NCBI GenBank assembly: GCA_025454955.1
Contig: JALONL010000016.1
Location: forward strand, 1-64,000
Length of the DNA: 64,000 nt
Direction: 5' to 3'
DNA from: Bacteroidia bacterium
GTDB taxonomy: Bacteria; Bacteroidota; Bacteroidia; Palsa-965
The stretch's first letter is position 1, and each line of letters begins with the position of its first letter. The position numbers and the translations under genes were made by a program. Below are positions 18,269-26,422 of the stretch, piece after piece. The notes below the pieces were generated by a model. That model was not told the origin of the DNA. It worked only from the letters and a program-made list of their open reading frames with translations, and ran no database searches.

Positions 18269-18584
18269 ACCCGTCAAAGGCTAAGCAAATTGAAATTTCC
18301 CCCAAAAGAATACCCACCTGAATCCTGAGTCAGTTGAAGACTGAGCAAATTGAAATTCCCCCCCCAAAAAGAATACCCACCCGAATCCTGAGTCAGTTGA
18401 AGACTGAGCAAATTGAAATTCCCCTCCAAAGAATAAGCATCCGAATCCTGAGTCAGTCGAAGACTGAGCAAATTGAAATCCCCCAAAAGAATACCCACCC
18501 GAATCCTGAGTCAGTTGAAGACTGAGCAAATTGAAATTCCCCCCAAAGAATAAGCATCCGAATCCTGAGTCAGTCGAAGACTGA
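18269..18584. repeat. 58-63-bp tandem repeat array of two alternating unit types
   Basis: Five copies of AATCCTGAGTCAGTYGAAGA start at 18321, 18384, 18444, 18502 and 18561, with a degenerate copy before them. Each contains the hairpin CAGTC-GAA-GACTG or its CAGTT variant, then ACTGAGCAAATTGAAAT and a C-rich spacer. Units preceded by a spacer ending AATACCCACC carry CAGTT; those preceded by AATAAGCATCC carry CAGTC. The array stays open in several reading frames but shows no coding features. Confidence 0.9.
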
Positions 18585-18641
18585 AGATAAAAAGCACCAA
18601 GCCCTGTCAGGTCGAGCGGAGCCGAGACCAGGCAGGGCGCT

Positions 18642-19418
18642 TCACTTCACCCCATCAAACACCCCCAGCCCAAACAGTGCAAAATCAAACTTCACCGGAT
18701 CGCCGGCATCAAACAACCTCAGATTCTGCGTAAGCTCTTCCACCGCTTTCCAGTCGTTTTGCGTGCGTTGCAGCAGGCCGAGTTTGCGTGCCACGTTGCC
18801 CGAGTGCAGATCGAGCGGGCAGTGGAGCAGGGCGGGCGATACACCGGGCCAGAGGCCGAAATCCACACCGGCTTTGTCGCGGCGCACCATCCAGCGCAGC
18901 CACATGTTTATGCGTTTGGCCGATGAGCCTGCGGCGGGGTCGGCAACGTGTTTGCGGGTGCGCTCAGGATGAGGCTTTTCGAGCAGCGCGGCGCGGAATG
19001 TACTTATGGCCTGTGCCATTGTGCCCTGCTGCAATGCTTGGGTAAACACCGCTTCGGGCCCGCCGTGCTTATTGTACAAATGCCGAAGGGCAAGTACAAG
19101 CGTGCGTGCGTCGGTACCGTTAAAGGTGCGGTGTACGAAACTGTCGAGGCGTTTCAGTTCGCGGGTGTCGGCCTGCATGACGAACTGCGACGGGGCCATG
19201 TCCATGCGCTCCATGAGTTGCAGGGCATTGCGCAAAATTACAGGGCGTTGTCCCCAGGCAATGGTGGCGGCCAGAAAGCCGGATATTTCAATATCGGTTT
19301 TGTGCGTAAACAAATGCGGAATGCTTACCGGATCGCTTTCAATAAACGAGGGCTGGTTAAATCTTGCCACACTTTCGTGAAGCAGTGTTGAAAGTTCGGT
19401 ATGCGTGAGCAATGTCAT
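18642..19418 (-). CDS. TIGR02757 / DUF2400 family protein
   Basis: 258 aa. It matches the conserved TIGR02757 pattern throughout: FIESDPVSIPHLF near the N-terminus, DIEISGFLAATIAWGQR, the central RINMWLRWMVRRDKAGVDFGLWPGVSPALLHCPLDLHSG block and a C-terminal DPVKFDFALFGLGV. Family function is not established; the fold is thought to be helical and related to HhH-type DNA-binding proteins. The ATG at 19418 (MTLLTHTEL) fits family length better than the in-frame ATG at 19460. Confidence 0.85.
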   Translation of the reverse strand: MTLLTHTELSTLLHESVARFNQPSFIESDPVSIPHLFTHKTDIEISGFLAATIAWGQRPVILRNALQLMERMDMAPSQFVMQADTRELKRLDSFVHRTFNGTDARTLVLALRHLYNKHGGPEAVFTQALQQGTMAQAISTFRAALLEKPHPERTRKHVADPAAGSSAKRINMWLRWMVRRDKAGVDFGLWPGVSPALLHCPLDLHSGNVARKLGLLQRTQNDWKAVEELTQNLRLFDAGDPVKFDFALFGLGVFDGVK

Positions 19419-19585
19419 TGCTGCAAATAACGGTGATTTATGCAGCCGGTATGCCTGCAACCGGAAAAATGAAACTGCACAAAATGATATGTACGTTTAT
19501 CGCTTTTCGTAAAAACACAGTGTGTGGGTCATGCCGCACAAACCGGCCCCCGGCAAGTATTGCTGATTGGCTAAATACGTGCAAA

Positions 19586-20602
19586 TTACTCGGCCGAAAT
19601 CTTCTCGCGCATTTTCACAATCTTATCATTCATCATGCGGAAAAAACGGAAACGCTGTTTCTCCGATACGCCGCTGATGGGAATTGATTTGCGGATAAGA
19701 TTGCGCAGCCAACGGTCGGTTTCGTCGTTAAACGCCGGGTTGGTGGTGGTCATGGAGTTGAAGGTATTGTACGAAATGTACGATACACTGTTGTTGCCTA
19801 ACCGCACGAGGATACAGTTGTTTCCGATCATGAGTTCGCTGCAGTACAGGGTATAGTTTTGCTGCGAATTGGCCGGAGGCACATCGCCCTGAAACTTGGT
19901 GCTGTGTGCGGCCTGCTTTTCAATGCCAGCCATCATCATTTCCACATCGTTCAGCACATTGAGGGCATCATCCTTGCTGGCAAACAGGCCCGATTCCCAG
20001 TAATATTCCACCTGTTTCACGGTACTGTTGAGTGTATCTTCCGACCAGATTTCGATGGAAGGAATTTCGAGATAGATATCGTAAATGGCGCGTACCTGAG
20101 CCAGCAGGTTTTCGCTTACCAGTTCGGGAGTGAATTTGGCCCCGTCGAGATGTGGTGTATTTAAAATAGAGCGGCTCCAGTAAAACAGTTTGAATGCCGA
20201 AAGCAGCGGAAACTGGAAATGGTGAAAAATAGGCACATCCTCGGCCGCAAAAATAATTTCCGATTTGGTTGCTCCTTTAATACGTTTCATATCGTTGGCA
20301 ATATTGGTAAGATATTGCTCGAAGCTGAGGGCATTATCGGAGAGGAGATGATAGCTGAACGTAACCGTATTGCCCGAAGCGCCGGGAGGCTGAAGGTCGG
20401 GCGCAATGCGGAAATGTGCGCAAAGCAAGGCCACCTCATCGAGCGAAAGTGCGGTTTCGCCACGTATTCGGCGATAGGCACTGTCGGGGCTTACGTTAAG
20501 AATATCGGCCAGCTCGTCCACAAAAGAGCGGGAGGGAGGCAAGGAATCCTTGAGGCGTTGTATAAAATTGAGCTGAACGCTGCGTTCGGTAGAGGTTGGC
20601 AT
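19586..20602 (-). CDS. Helix-turn-helix transcriptional regulator with large C-terminal domain
   Basis: 338 aa. The N-terminal 65 residues contain an HTH (SFVDELADILNVSPDSAYRRIRGETALSLDEVALLCAHF) of the XRE-like kind. The remaining 270 residues form a helical domain without recognisable motif, ending RFRFFRMMNDKIVKMREKI. Such architecture recurs in Bacteroidota regulators of unknown ligand. It is divergently transcribed from the CsgG-like gene at 20828 across 225 bp, so that gene is the likeliest target besides itself. Confidence 0.75.
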   Translation of the reverse strand: MPTSTERSVQLNFIQRLKDSLPPSRSFVDELADILNVSPDSAYRRIRGETALSLDEVALLCAHFRIAPDLQPPGASGNTVTFSYHLLSDNALSFEQYLTNIANDMKRIKGATKSEIIFAAEDVPIFHHFQFPLLSAFKLFYWSRSILNTPHLDGAKFTPELVSENLLAQVRAIYDIYLEIPSIEIWSEDTLNSTVKQVEYYWESGLFASKDDALNVLNDVEMMMAGIEKQAAHSTKFQGDVPPANSQQNYTLYCSELMIGNNCILVRLGNNSVSYISYNTFNSMTTTNPAFNDETDRWLRNLIRKSIPISGVSEKQRFRFFRMMNDKIVKMREKISAE

Positions 20603-20770
20603 GAGATTTTTTTACGGTGAAGACCGTTTTAGTAGTGGTTATTTCAGGCAAAAGATGCAAACACATCACTGCACTATTGCAAAAATCGCAAAAAAAAGCA
20701 AGGAAAGTGTAATCGGCCACTAATTTAGGCACGAAACCCTTTAATACTTTTTTCATCTGCAAAGAGCCGT

Positions 20771-20801
20771 TTCGTGGCCCTTGGAAGTCGGAATAGTTTT
20801 G
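20771..20801 (+). promoter_or_regulatory. Candidate promoter of the CsgG-like gene
   Basis: TAGTTTTG (20794-20801) fits the -7 consensus TAnnTTTG. A poor -33 (TTCG, 20771-20774) lies 19 bp upstream. The element sits 26 bp before the ATG at 20828. Confidence 0.35.
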
Positions 20802-20827
20802 CCCTGTTCAATTAAACGAACATAAAA

Positions 20828-21970
20828 ATGAACACAGGCCAAAACTATATGACCTCAATCTCTAAAGTGTTTGCCATAGCTGCACTGCTGTTTGGCAGCG
20901 CCACAGTACTTCAGGCGCAGACTAACCGTTTAAAAACCGGTGTATTGCATATCGACTCCAACCTGCCCGAATTCAGGAGCGAGCAAATGGGCAGCATGGT
21001 AAGGCTCGAAGCACAAAAGCTCGATACGTTTAATGTGCTCGACCGCTACGAAATGCAAACCCTGCTGCAAAACGCCAACCTTAAAGCCGACAATTGCTTT
21101 GGTCGTCTCTGCGTGGTGGAAGCCGGCAAGGCACTTGACGCGCAAAAAATGATTACCGGCAGCATCGAACGCCTCGGCGATCAGATTGTATATACGCTTC
21201 AGTTTATTGATGTGCCCACCGAGTCGGTAGAGCGCACACGGGTAATGGAGTTTGTATATGATCCGCGCGAAGTACAAACCATGACAGCCGTAATGCTCCG
21301 GGCCATGTTTAATCGTCAGGTAGAAGAAATAGTATTGCAGCAGCTTCAAAAGCCCGGTGCTTATGAAATGCGTTCGCGTTCGCCGCGCACCGAAACGCTA
21401 CGCCTCGACGGGCCGCGCGTGGGCGCCACACTTTTTACCGGCGAAACGGCACGTATTCTGGGTTTGCCCAAGGCACAGGGCGGATACAATGCCGTGCCGT
21501 ATATGTTTCAGTTTGGCTACCAGTTTGAGCGCCAATACCTCACTGCGGGCAACTTTCAGGCATTGTTTGAATTTGTGCCCATGATTACCGGTCTCGATCA
21601 GGGCCTGTTCATTCCCAGTTTCACACTCATGAACGGTTTGCGCAGCAGCAAACGCGGATGGGAATTTGCCTTTGGCCCCACGCTCAACTTAGTTACCGTA
21701 AACGATGGCTTTTACGACCAGAATGGAAGCTGGATTACCAAAGACCAGTGGAATGCCGAGCCCGCCAACCAGCAGTTGCCGCAGCCCGCTTTCATTACCC
21801 GCATGGACAGTCGCGGCGATGTGACCCTGCACTCGTCGTTTGTGTTTGCCGTGGGTAAAACGTTCCGCTCGGGCAATGTAAACGTGCCGGTAAACGGTTT
21901 TGCCATTCCCTCGCGCGATGGCTGGAGGTTTGGTCTCTCGTTTGGCTACAACGCACGAATCAAATCGTAA
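20828..21970 (+). CDS. Exported CsgG-like protein with C-terminal beta-rich domain
   Basis: 380 aa. A signal peptide ends at VLQAQ; starts at residue 1 or 8 (MTSISKVF) both work. The mature N-terminus (TGVLHIDSN, MGSMVRLEAQKLDTFNVLDRYEMQTLL, CVVEAGKALDAQKMITGSIERLGDQIVYTLQFIDV) follows the CsgG/curli-assembly-like periplasmic domain pattern. From about residue 190 the sequence looks like an outer-membrane beta-barrel, with alternating strands ending in aromatic residues and a C-terminus LSFGYNARIKS. It may be an outer-membrane sensor or export component. It is divergent from an HTH regulator, which suggests specific control. Confidence 0.65.
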   Translation: MNTGQNYMTSISKVFAIAALLFGSATVLQAQTNRLKTGVLHIDSNLPEFRSEQMGSMVRLEAQKLDTFNVLDRYEMQTLLQNANLKADNCFGRLCVVEAGKALDAQKMITGSIERLGDQIVYTLQFIDVPTESVERTRVMEFVYDPREVQTMTAVMLRAMFNRQVEEIVLQQLQKPGAYEMRSRSPRTETLRLDGPRVGATLFTGETARILGLPKAQGGYNAVPYMFQFGYQFERQYLTAGNFQALFEFVPMITGLDQGLFIPSFTLMNGLRSSKRGWEFAFGPTLNLVTVNDGFYDQNGSWITKDQWNAEPANQQLPQPAFITRMDSRGDVTLHSSFVFAVGKTFRSGNVNVPVNGFAIPSRDGWRFGLSFGYNARIKS

Positions 21971-22307
21971 ACACACTCAAAACCGCTGCACATGCGCCGA
22001 TTTGTCTTCAACCATGCCTGGCCCTTTTGCAAACTCATAATTATGGTTTGTTTCTGGTTCAGCCGCATCACCACCAACGATATGAACACTTTGCTCATTC
22101 GTGGTGCCGACGACCGGCAAAAAGCATGGAGACTCTGGCTCAGCAGCGGACAATGTGCAGCCACTCCCGAAACTTCAATAAACAATATTGCTGTAAACTA
22201 TTGTATCACCAATAAATCACGATTACCGGGCGTATTAACCCCAGAAACAGTCCCAAACTGTTTTCCCATTGTTTGATAAAAAACTTTCAAACTAAAAAAC
22301 AAACACA
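21971..22307. other. Intergenic region, nothing recognisable
   Basis: 337 bp between the CsgG-like gene and the first of the three paralogous lipoproteins. The short ORFs inside have no plausible start context, signal peptide or family resemblance. I saw no clear promoter, terminator or RNA gene. Confidence 0.5.
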
Positions 22308-23066
22308 ATGAAAAATCTCCTTGCATTCCTCGCTTTAGTGCTCATGTTAAGCAGTTGCAGTACGTTGCACATCGAACAACGCAAGTACCGCAAAGGCTGG
22401 TATGTAGAAAATTCTTCGCGCACCAAGAAAGACAAGCCACAGTCAACACCCGTGGCTGCCGAAGAAAACACACCCGCACAGGCCGGCGAAAACGTAACTC
22501 CCGCCCCCGAAGCGGAGAATACAGAAACAGCAGAAGTAACTGCACTTCCCGCAGCAGAAACACCTTCTGCCACAACAGCCCCGGCAGCAAGTGTAAATGA
22601 AGAACCCGCAAAGCCCGCAGAGGCTGCAAAAACATATCAGAAAACTAAGCCGCAGGCCCAAAGCACATTGGCCAGCCACAAGGCCCACAGCGAGTGTGCC
22701 CAGCCTGCGCACCAATTAAATAAGCCCGGCCCAAAATTCAGCGAGGCTAAGAAAGCGGCCAAACAAATGTCGCCGCTTTCGAAAATCCTTCTGGGATTGT
22801 TGTTCATGATAGGCGTAGGCCTTGTGTTGGGAATAATGATGCCATTTTTTGGCCCGATAGGATTTTTCCTTGGCCTGGCCTTTCTCATTGCCGGCATTGC
22901 CGATGCGATACAGAAGCGACGTGGTAAACTCACCCCAGAAAGTTCTTCGCGCAACTTTATCATTTCGCTTATTGTTTCGGCTGCGCTTGCAGTTACGGTA
23001 GTACTGGTGTTTATCGTGCTGCTGATAATGACACCCATTACGTTTTTTCTTTCGGGCACTCTTTAA
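22308..23066 (+). CDS. Lipoprotein with IEQRKYRKGWY motif and C-terminal membrane segments (paralogue 1)
   Basis: 252 aa. Lipoprotein signal MKNLLAFLALVLMLSSC, then STLHIEQRKYRKGWYVE directly after the lipidated cysteine. A low-complexity Ala/Pro/Glu/Thr-rich linker (about 45-160) leads to four hydrophobic segments in the last 95 residues (ILLGLLFMIGVGLVLGIMM, IGFFLGLAFLIAGIADAI, FIISLIVSAALAVTVVLVFIVLLIM). A lipidated N-terminus joined by a flexible linker to inner-membrane helices is odd; it would tether the inner membrane to itself or to the outer membrane. Two relatives follow at 23361 and 24340. Function unknown. Confidence 0.7.
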   Translation: MKNLLAFLALVLMLSSCSTLHIEQRKYRKGWYVENSSRTKKDKPQSTPVAAEENTPAQAGENVTPAPEAENTETAEVTALPAAETPSATTAPAASVNEEPAKPAEAAKTYQKTKPQAQSTLASHKAHSECAQPAHQLNKPGPKFSEAKKAAKQMSPLSKILLGLLFMIGVGLVLGIMMPFFGPIGFFLGLAFLIAGIADAIQKRRGKLTPESSSRNFIISLIVSAALAVTVVLVFIVLLIMTPITFFLSGTL

Positions 23067-23082
23067 TTAAACGTTCTCACAA

Positions 23083-23364
23083 ATGACGCTCGTACTCACA
23101 GCCAAAACCATGAAAAGCAACAAGGCATTGAAACCGGTAAAAAGCTCCGACGCCAACAACCATTGGCTGTCTGTAAGACTTTTGGCTGTTTCGTTTAGCA
23201 TGGTTTTGCTGTGTGTGGGTATCGGTTACCTGTATCAGATTCGTTCGTTTTCTGCACTTAAAGCTGCATTTTTTGGAATTGCTTTTCTCAGCATCATCCT
23301 TACCATACTTGCGGCTTACATCAATTCAAAAAAATATCATCACTCAAATTCAGACAAAAAATGA
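23083..23364 (+). CDS. Small two-helix membrane protein
   Basis: 93 aa, or 84 if started at ATG 23110 (MKSNKALK). Two hydrophobic segments (WLSVRLLAVSFSMVLLCVGIGYLY and LKAAFFGIAFLSIILTILAAYI) flank a short basic loop, with polar ends. It lies 16 bp after paralogue 1, and its stop overlaps the start of paralogue 2 by 4 bp (ATGA), so it belongs to the same operon. Unknown function, possibly a partner of the lipoproteins. Confidence 0.6.
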   Translation: MTLVLTAKTMKSNKALKPVKSSDANNHWLSVRLLAVSFSMVLLCVGIGYLYQIRSFSALKAAFFGIAFLSIILTILAAYINSKKYHHSNSDKK

Positions 23365-24119
23365 AAACTCTTCTTTCATTCACCATTATAGCCATACTGC
23401 TTGGCAGTTGCAGCGTAAATCACATCGAAAAACGCCGCTACAAAAACGGCTGGTATATCTCGTCAAACAATGGCAGGGCCAATCAGTCGAAAGCAAACAA
23501 AGCAACACCAGAAACTGATTCGCTGATTGTTCTTGAAACCAAACACACCGCCTTATCCGGCCCTGAACCTGCCGTGGAACAACCGTTGCAACCTGCCACA
23601 GCTCAGCCTGCCGCAGCCACACACGAGCCTGCCACCAACCGGGCGCAAACACCTGTTGCACCAGGCAAATCCGATGTAAAGCCCGCAGCAAAAGAAACCA
23701 GCGAGGCAAACACTGAAAAACCTACTAAGCAAAAGGTAAACCACAATGAACCAACAGAAGAAGAGAGCAGGCTGAGGCGCGATATGGTGCTGGGTAAAGG
23801 CTACTTTTTGGCAGGCACGGCATTCAGTTTGGCGGCACTAATTATAATGGGTTCGCTGATTTTTTCGGCCATATTTGTTCCTGCGCTTACCTTGCTTTTC
23901 CCGTTTCTTGTACTTGGAATGGTGTTTTCACTGCTTGGTATACTTAAAAACAGATCGGTAGTAAAAAGGCTGGCCACCACAGAAAATGCCCAACTTAAAT
24001 CGAAAGCGGGGCTGCATAAATTTATGCTGGGTGCAGGCTGGCTCTTTTTCATTGCCGGATTTATATCGCTTGTGGTAACAGGCACAATATATCTTGTAGT
24101 GTTGATGGTAATTGCATAA
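23361..24119 (+). CDS. Lipoprotein with IEKRRYKNGWY motif and C-terminal membrane segments (paralogue 2)
   Basis: 252 aa. Lipoprotein signal ending ILLGSC, then SVNHIEKRRYKNGWYIS. The linker is rich in Pro/Ala/Thr. The C-terminal half has EEESRLRRDMVLGKGYFLAG, two to three hydrophobic helices, the shared NAQLKSKAGLHKFMLGAGWLFFIAGFISLVVTG block and an abrupt hydrophobic end. It is clearly closer to paralogue 3 (24340) than to paralogue 1. It overlaps the upstream small membrane-protein gene by 4 bp. Function unknown. Confidence 0.7.
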   Translation: MKTLLSFTIIAILLGSCSVNHIEKRRYKNGWYISSNNGRANQSKANKATPETDSLIVLETKHTALSGPEPAVEQPLQPATAQPAAATHEPATNRAQTPVAPGKSDVKPAAKETSEANTEKPTKQKVNHNEPTEEESRLRRDMVLGKGYFLAGTAFSLAALIIMGSLIFSAIFVPALTLLFPFLVLGMVFSLLGILKNRSVVKRLATTENAQLKSKAGLHKFMLGAGWLFFIAGFISLVVTGTIYLVVLMVIA

Positions 24120-24161
24120 CCACAGTACACTCACAAAATCAGAACTTCATTTAAAACGGAA

Positions 24162-24278
24162 CACAGCCGCACCCTTATAGCTGTGCTTACCGTGAAAAGC
24201 CCCTTGAGCTTTTCGGCTTCCGCGGAACCGCAATTCTGTTTTATAGGCAGAAAAGCGGGTGCTGCGGAAGCTTTTTTA
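24162..24278 (+). promoter_or_regulatory. Three consecutive hairpins, last with T-tract
   Basis: Hairpin 1 is CACAGC/GCTGTG (24162-24167/24180-24185); hairpin 2 is AAAAGC/GCTTTT (24195-24200/24208-24213); hairpin 3 is GCTTCCGC/GCGGAAGC (24216-24223/24264-24271), followed by seven Ts. It could be the terminator of the upstream lipoprotein operon or an attenuating leader of the gene at 24340. Confidence 0.45.
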
Positions 24279-24339
24279 TTTTTGGAGCAATACCCGTTTT
24301 TGTATATTGGCTAACCCTTCCGGGTTTATCGCACAGGAA

Positions 24340-25092
24340 ATGAGAATTACACTGGTATTTGTTGTCCTGGTTTTGCTGACAGGCAGTTGCAGCATAAATC
24401 ATATCGAAAAACGCCGCTATAAAAGCGGCTGGTACATTTCGTCAAAAAACTCAAGTCATATAAGTTCCAGCCGCAATATTGTTTTCCCGGTTGCTGATAC
24501 CATCATTGCCATTAAAACGGCATCATCAGAAATTACGGACTCATTATCTTCAGTAAAATCAATTGTATCGAAAGAAAATAAAGTATCTGATTTCAATGCT
24601 ATCGAACCTGCCGGCCAGAATATTTTCTCTGAAAACACAGAAATAATTCCTTTATCTCCAAAGAAGATCATAGAGAATAAATTTCCTTCAAATCCAGACG
24701 ATACACTTTCCCGGAAACCTAAGGATGATGAGGAAAAGCTGCGAAGGGAAATGAATCAGGCGAAGGTCTTTTTTATTATCGGAACTGTGTTTACAATTAC
24801 TGCATTTGTACTTATAGGTGTGCTGCCCGTAGCGGTAGTGATACTGCCCCTGCTTTCGTATATCATACCATTGCTAATGTGTGGTGTGCTTTTTTCGATA
24901 ATAGGGATTGTTCAAAACAATAATGTGATTAATAAACTTAAAAAAAGCAATAACTCACAATTAAAATCAAAAAAAGACCAACATAGCACTATGGTTGGTT
25001 TGGGCTGGATGCTCATGATTCTGGGGTTTGTTTCTCTGATAGTCAGCTGTGTGTTTTACATTTTACTCACATTGTTAAATCAGTTTCAGTAA
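24340..25092 (+). CDS. Lipoprotein with IEKRRYKSGWY motif and C-terminal membrane segments (paralogue 3)
   Basis: 250 aa. ATG 24340 (preceded by CAGGAA) gives a lipoprotein signal ending LLTGSC and SINHIEKRRYKSGWYISS, nearly identical to paralogue 2 in this region. The longer frame from 24259 runs through the terminator-like hairpin and is rejected. The linker is Ser/Ile-rich. The C-terminal part has EEKLRREMNQAKVFFIIG, hydrophobic helices and NSQLKSKKDQHSTMVGLGWMLMILGF, aligned with paralogue 2. More AT-rich than paralogues 1 and 2. Function unknown. Confidence 0.7.
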   Translation: MRITLVFVVLVLLTGSCSINHIEKRRYKSGWYISSKNSSHISSSRNIVFPVADTIIAIKTASSEITDSLSSVKSIVSKENKVSDFNAIEPAGQNIFSENTEIIPLSPKKIIENKFPSNPDDTLSRKPKDDEEKLRREMNQAKVFFIIGTVFTITAFVLIGVLPVAVVILPLLSYIIPLLMCGVLFSIIGIVQNNNVINKLKKSNNSQLKSKKDQHSTMVGLGWMLMILGFVSLIVSCVFYILLTLLNQFQ

Positions 25093-25230
25093 TTCAAAAG
25101 TCTTTTAATCTGTTTTCGCAGCTAATTTTTAAATGGCATTTCATAGCAGTATAGCCGCAGGGAGTGCAGAAATTTTAAAACAGAAGTTTGACCCGCTTTC
25201 TTATATTCGCAGCTATACCCATCTTTGTGC

Positions 25231-25731
25231 ATGAGTCCACACCAATTCCGGCTTATCGAAGCCACCGATAATGAGGCAGGTAAAATAGCCGCACTGGCCG
25301 CGCATATCTGGCAGCAGCATTATCCTGCAATAATCGGGCAGAAACAGGTGGATTACATGCTCGATTTGCTTTATTCAGAATCTGCACTCAAAACCCAGAT
25401 GCAGGAAGGCCAGAAGTTTTACCTTATCCGCATTCAGGAAACCGATGCAGGCTACATATCGGTAAGTGACAAAGGAGATGGCCATTACTTTTTACATAAA
25501 TTTTATATCGACCCTTCGCTTCAGGCCCGCGGCCTGGGCAAGGCCGTATTTGCAGCAACCACCGCACTTTTTCCCGACCTTAATAAGTGGACGCTTACGG
25601 TAAACCGCAAGAACTACAAATCGATTAATTTCTATTTCCGAAACGGTTTTGTAATTGATTCGGTGGCGGATTTTGACATTGGGAATGGTTATTTCATGGA
25701 AGATTTTGTGATGAGTTGGCATAAAAGCTGA
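25231..25731 (+). CDS. GNAT-family N-acetyltransferase
   Basis: 166 aa, single GNAT domain. The acetyl-CoA loop is YIDPSLQARGLGKAVFAA (pattern Q/RxxGxG/A), preceded by the beta-4 strand FLHKFYI and followed by LTVNRKNYKSINFYFRNGFV, the usual NxxAxxFYxKxGF region. The substrate cannot be told. ATG 25231 is chosen over the in-frame TTG at 25225. Standalone gene. Confidence 0.85.
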   Translation: MSPHQFRLIEATDNEAGKIAALAAHIWQQHYPAIIGQKQVDYMLDLLYSESALKTQMQEGQKFYLIRIQETDAGYISVSDKGDGHYFLHKFYIDPSLQARGLGKAVFAATTALFPDLNKWTLTVNRKNYKSINFYFRNGFVIDSVADFDIGNGYFMEDFVMSWHKS

Positions 25732-25768
25732 GTATCCCGTATTTATTGCTACTTATGAAGGCAGTGTG

Positions 25769-25799
25769 AGTGTTTGTTGATTATTTATCAACAGACGCT
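25769..25799. other. Hairpin-forming inverted repeat
   Basis: TGTTGAT (25775-25781) pairs perfectly with ATCAACA (25787-25793) over TATTT, and AGTGTT/GACGCT extend the stem with two G-T wobbles. There is no T-tract, so it is either an operator or a structured RNA rather than a classic terminator. Confidence 0.45.
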
Positions 25800-25976
25800 G
25801 AAATGTATTTGGTCTGATTTATATATTTCTGTCGTTTATTGGTTTTCCAGAACTCCGGAATTCTTCCTGCCCAAATGAAAAATCCTCTGAACTGGGGATA
25901 AACAAACCGTTATTAATCGGGACTATTGGCGAATGAGGAAGTTTCACCTTTGAGGAAACCAAAAAACACTAAAATC

Positions 25977-26342
25977 ATGTCAATGCAGAACCCTGTAATC
26001 CAGCTTGTGTCCAAAGCTGTAAATGGTAATACGGAGCATTACCTTTATCTGACCTCATTGTTTTCAAAATCGGGCTACGTAGCTCAATCCTATGCCCTCC
26101 CGGCCGATCTTACAGTTAATCCTGTAGAAATTACGGCTTACGTGGCTAAGAACAATACAGAATTGAGGCAGGCATCGCTTGTGAATCATCAGATTCCGGT
26201 AACGGCTATCAGTTTTTCTGATCCCCGCGAAATCCATGTGACCATTAAAGATGGCACTACAACTCTTTCCACTGCCAATGTGAATGTGGTGATAAGCCAG
26301 CAGGACAACGAAGATCAGGTTCGTCCAATCATCTTCGTGTAA
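25977..26342 (+). CDS. Small protein of unknown function upstream of a TPR histidine kinase
   Basis: 121 aa from ATG 25977 (MSMQNPVIQLVSKAVNGNTEHYLYL). No signal peptide. It is mainly beta-strand-like (VNPVEITAYVAKNNTELRQ, DPREIHVTIKDGTTTLSTANVNVVIS) and ends QVRPIIFV. I recognise no family. It is separated from the kinase gene by a perfect 13-bp hairpin, so it is probably the first gene of an attenuated operon with the two-component system. Confidence 0.6.
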   Translation: MSMQNPVIQLVSKAVNGNTEHYLYLTSLFSKSGYVAQSYALPADLTVNPVEITAYVAKNNTELRQASLVNHQIPVTAISFSDPREIHVTIKDGTTTLSTANVNVVISQQDNEDQVRPIIFV

Positions 26343-26371
26343 TGAATATTAATTCACACATCTTTCAATTT

Positions 26372-26420
26372 GATATGGGAGTTCGGCGTACAGAACTCCC
26401 ATATCTACATTTTACTTTTT
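26372..26420 (+). terminator. Strong hairpin (terminator or attenuator) before the histidine kinase
   Basis: Perfect 13-bp stem GATATGGGAGTTC (26372-26384) / GAACTCCCATATC (26393-26405) with an 8-nt loop, followed by T-rich TACATTTTACTTTTTC. It ends directly before the kinase ATG at 26423. The interrupted T-tract suggests partial read-through. Confidence 0.75.
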
Positions 26421-26422
26421 CT

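Noticed and set aside
18274..18529. Overlapping ORFs through the 18.3-kb repeat encoding repeated LTQDSGGYSF-like peptides
   Set aside because: They are open in several frames on both strands only because the repeat lacks stops; no start context and no coding signature. Treated as non-coding repeat.
18269..18584. Possible CRISPR array
   Set aside because: Spacers are not unique, being C-rich variants of two types, and no cas genes are present. It is an ordinary tandem repeat.
21992..22276. 94-aa ORF in the gap before the lipoproteins
   Set aside because: No signal, no family resemblance and unconvincing start context; probably chance.
24259..24339. Longer N-terminus for lipoprotein paralogue 3
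   Set aside because: It overlaps the terminator-like hairpin and would hide the lipoprotein signal that begins at 24340.
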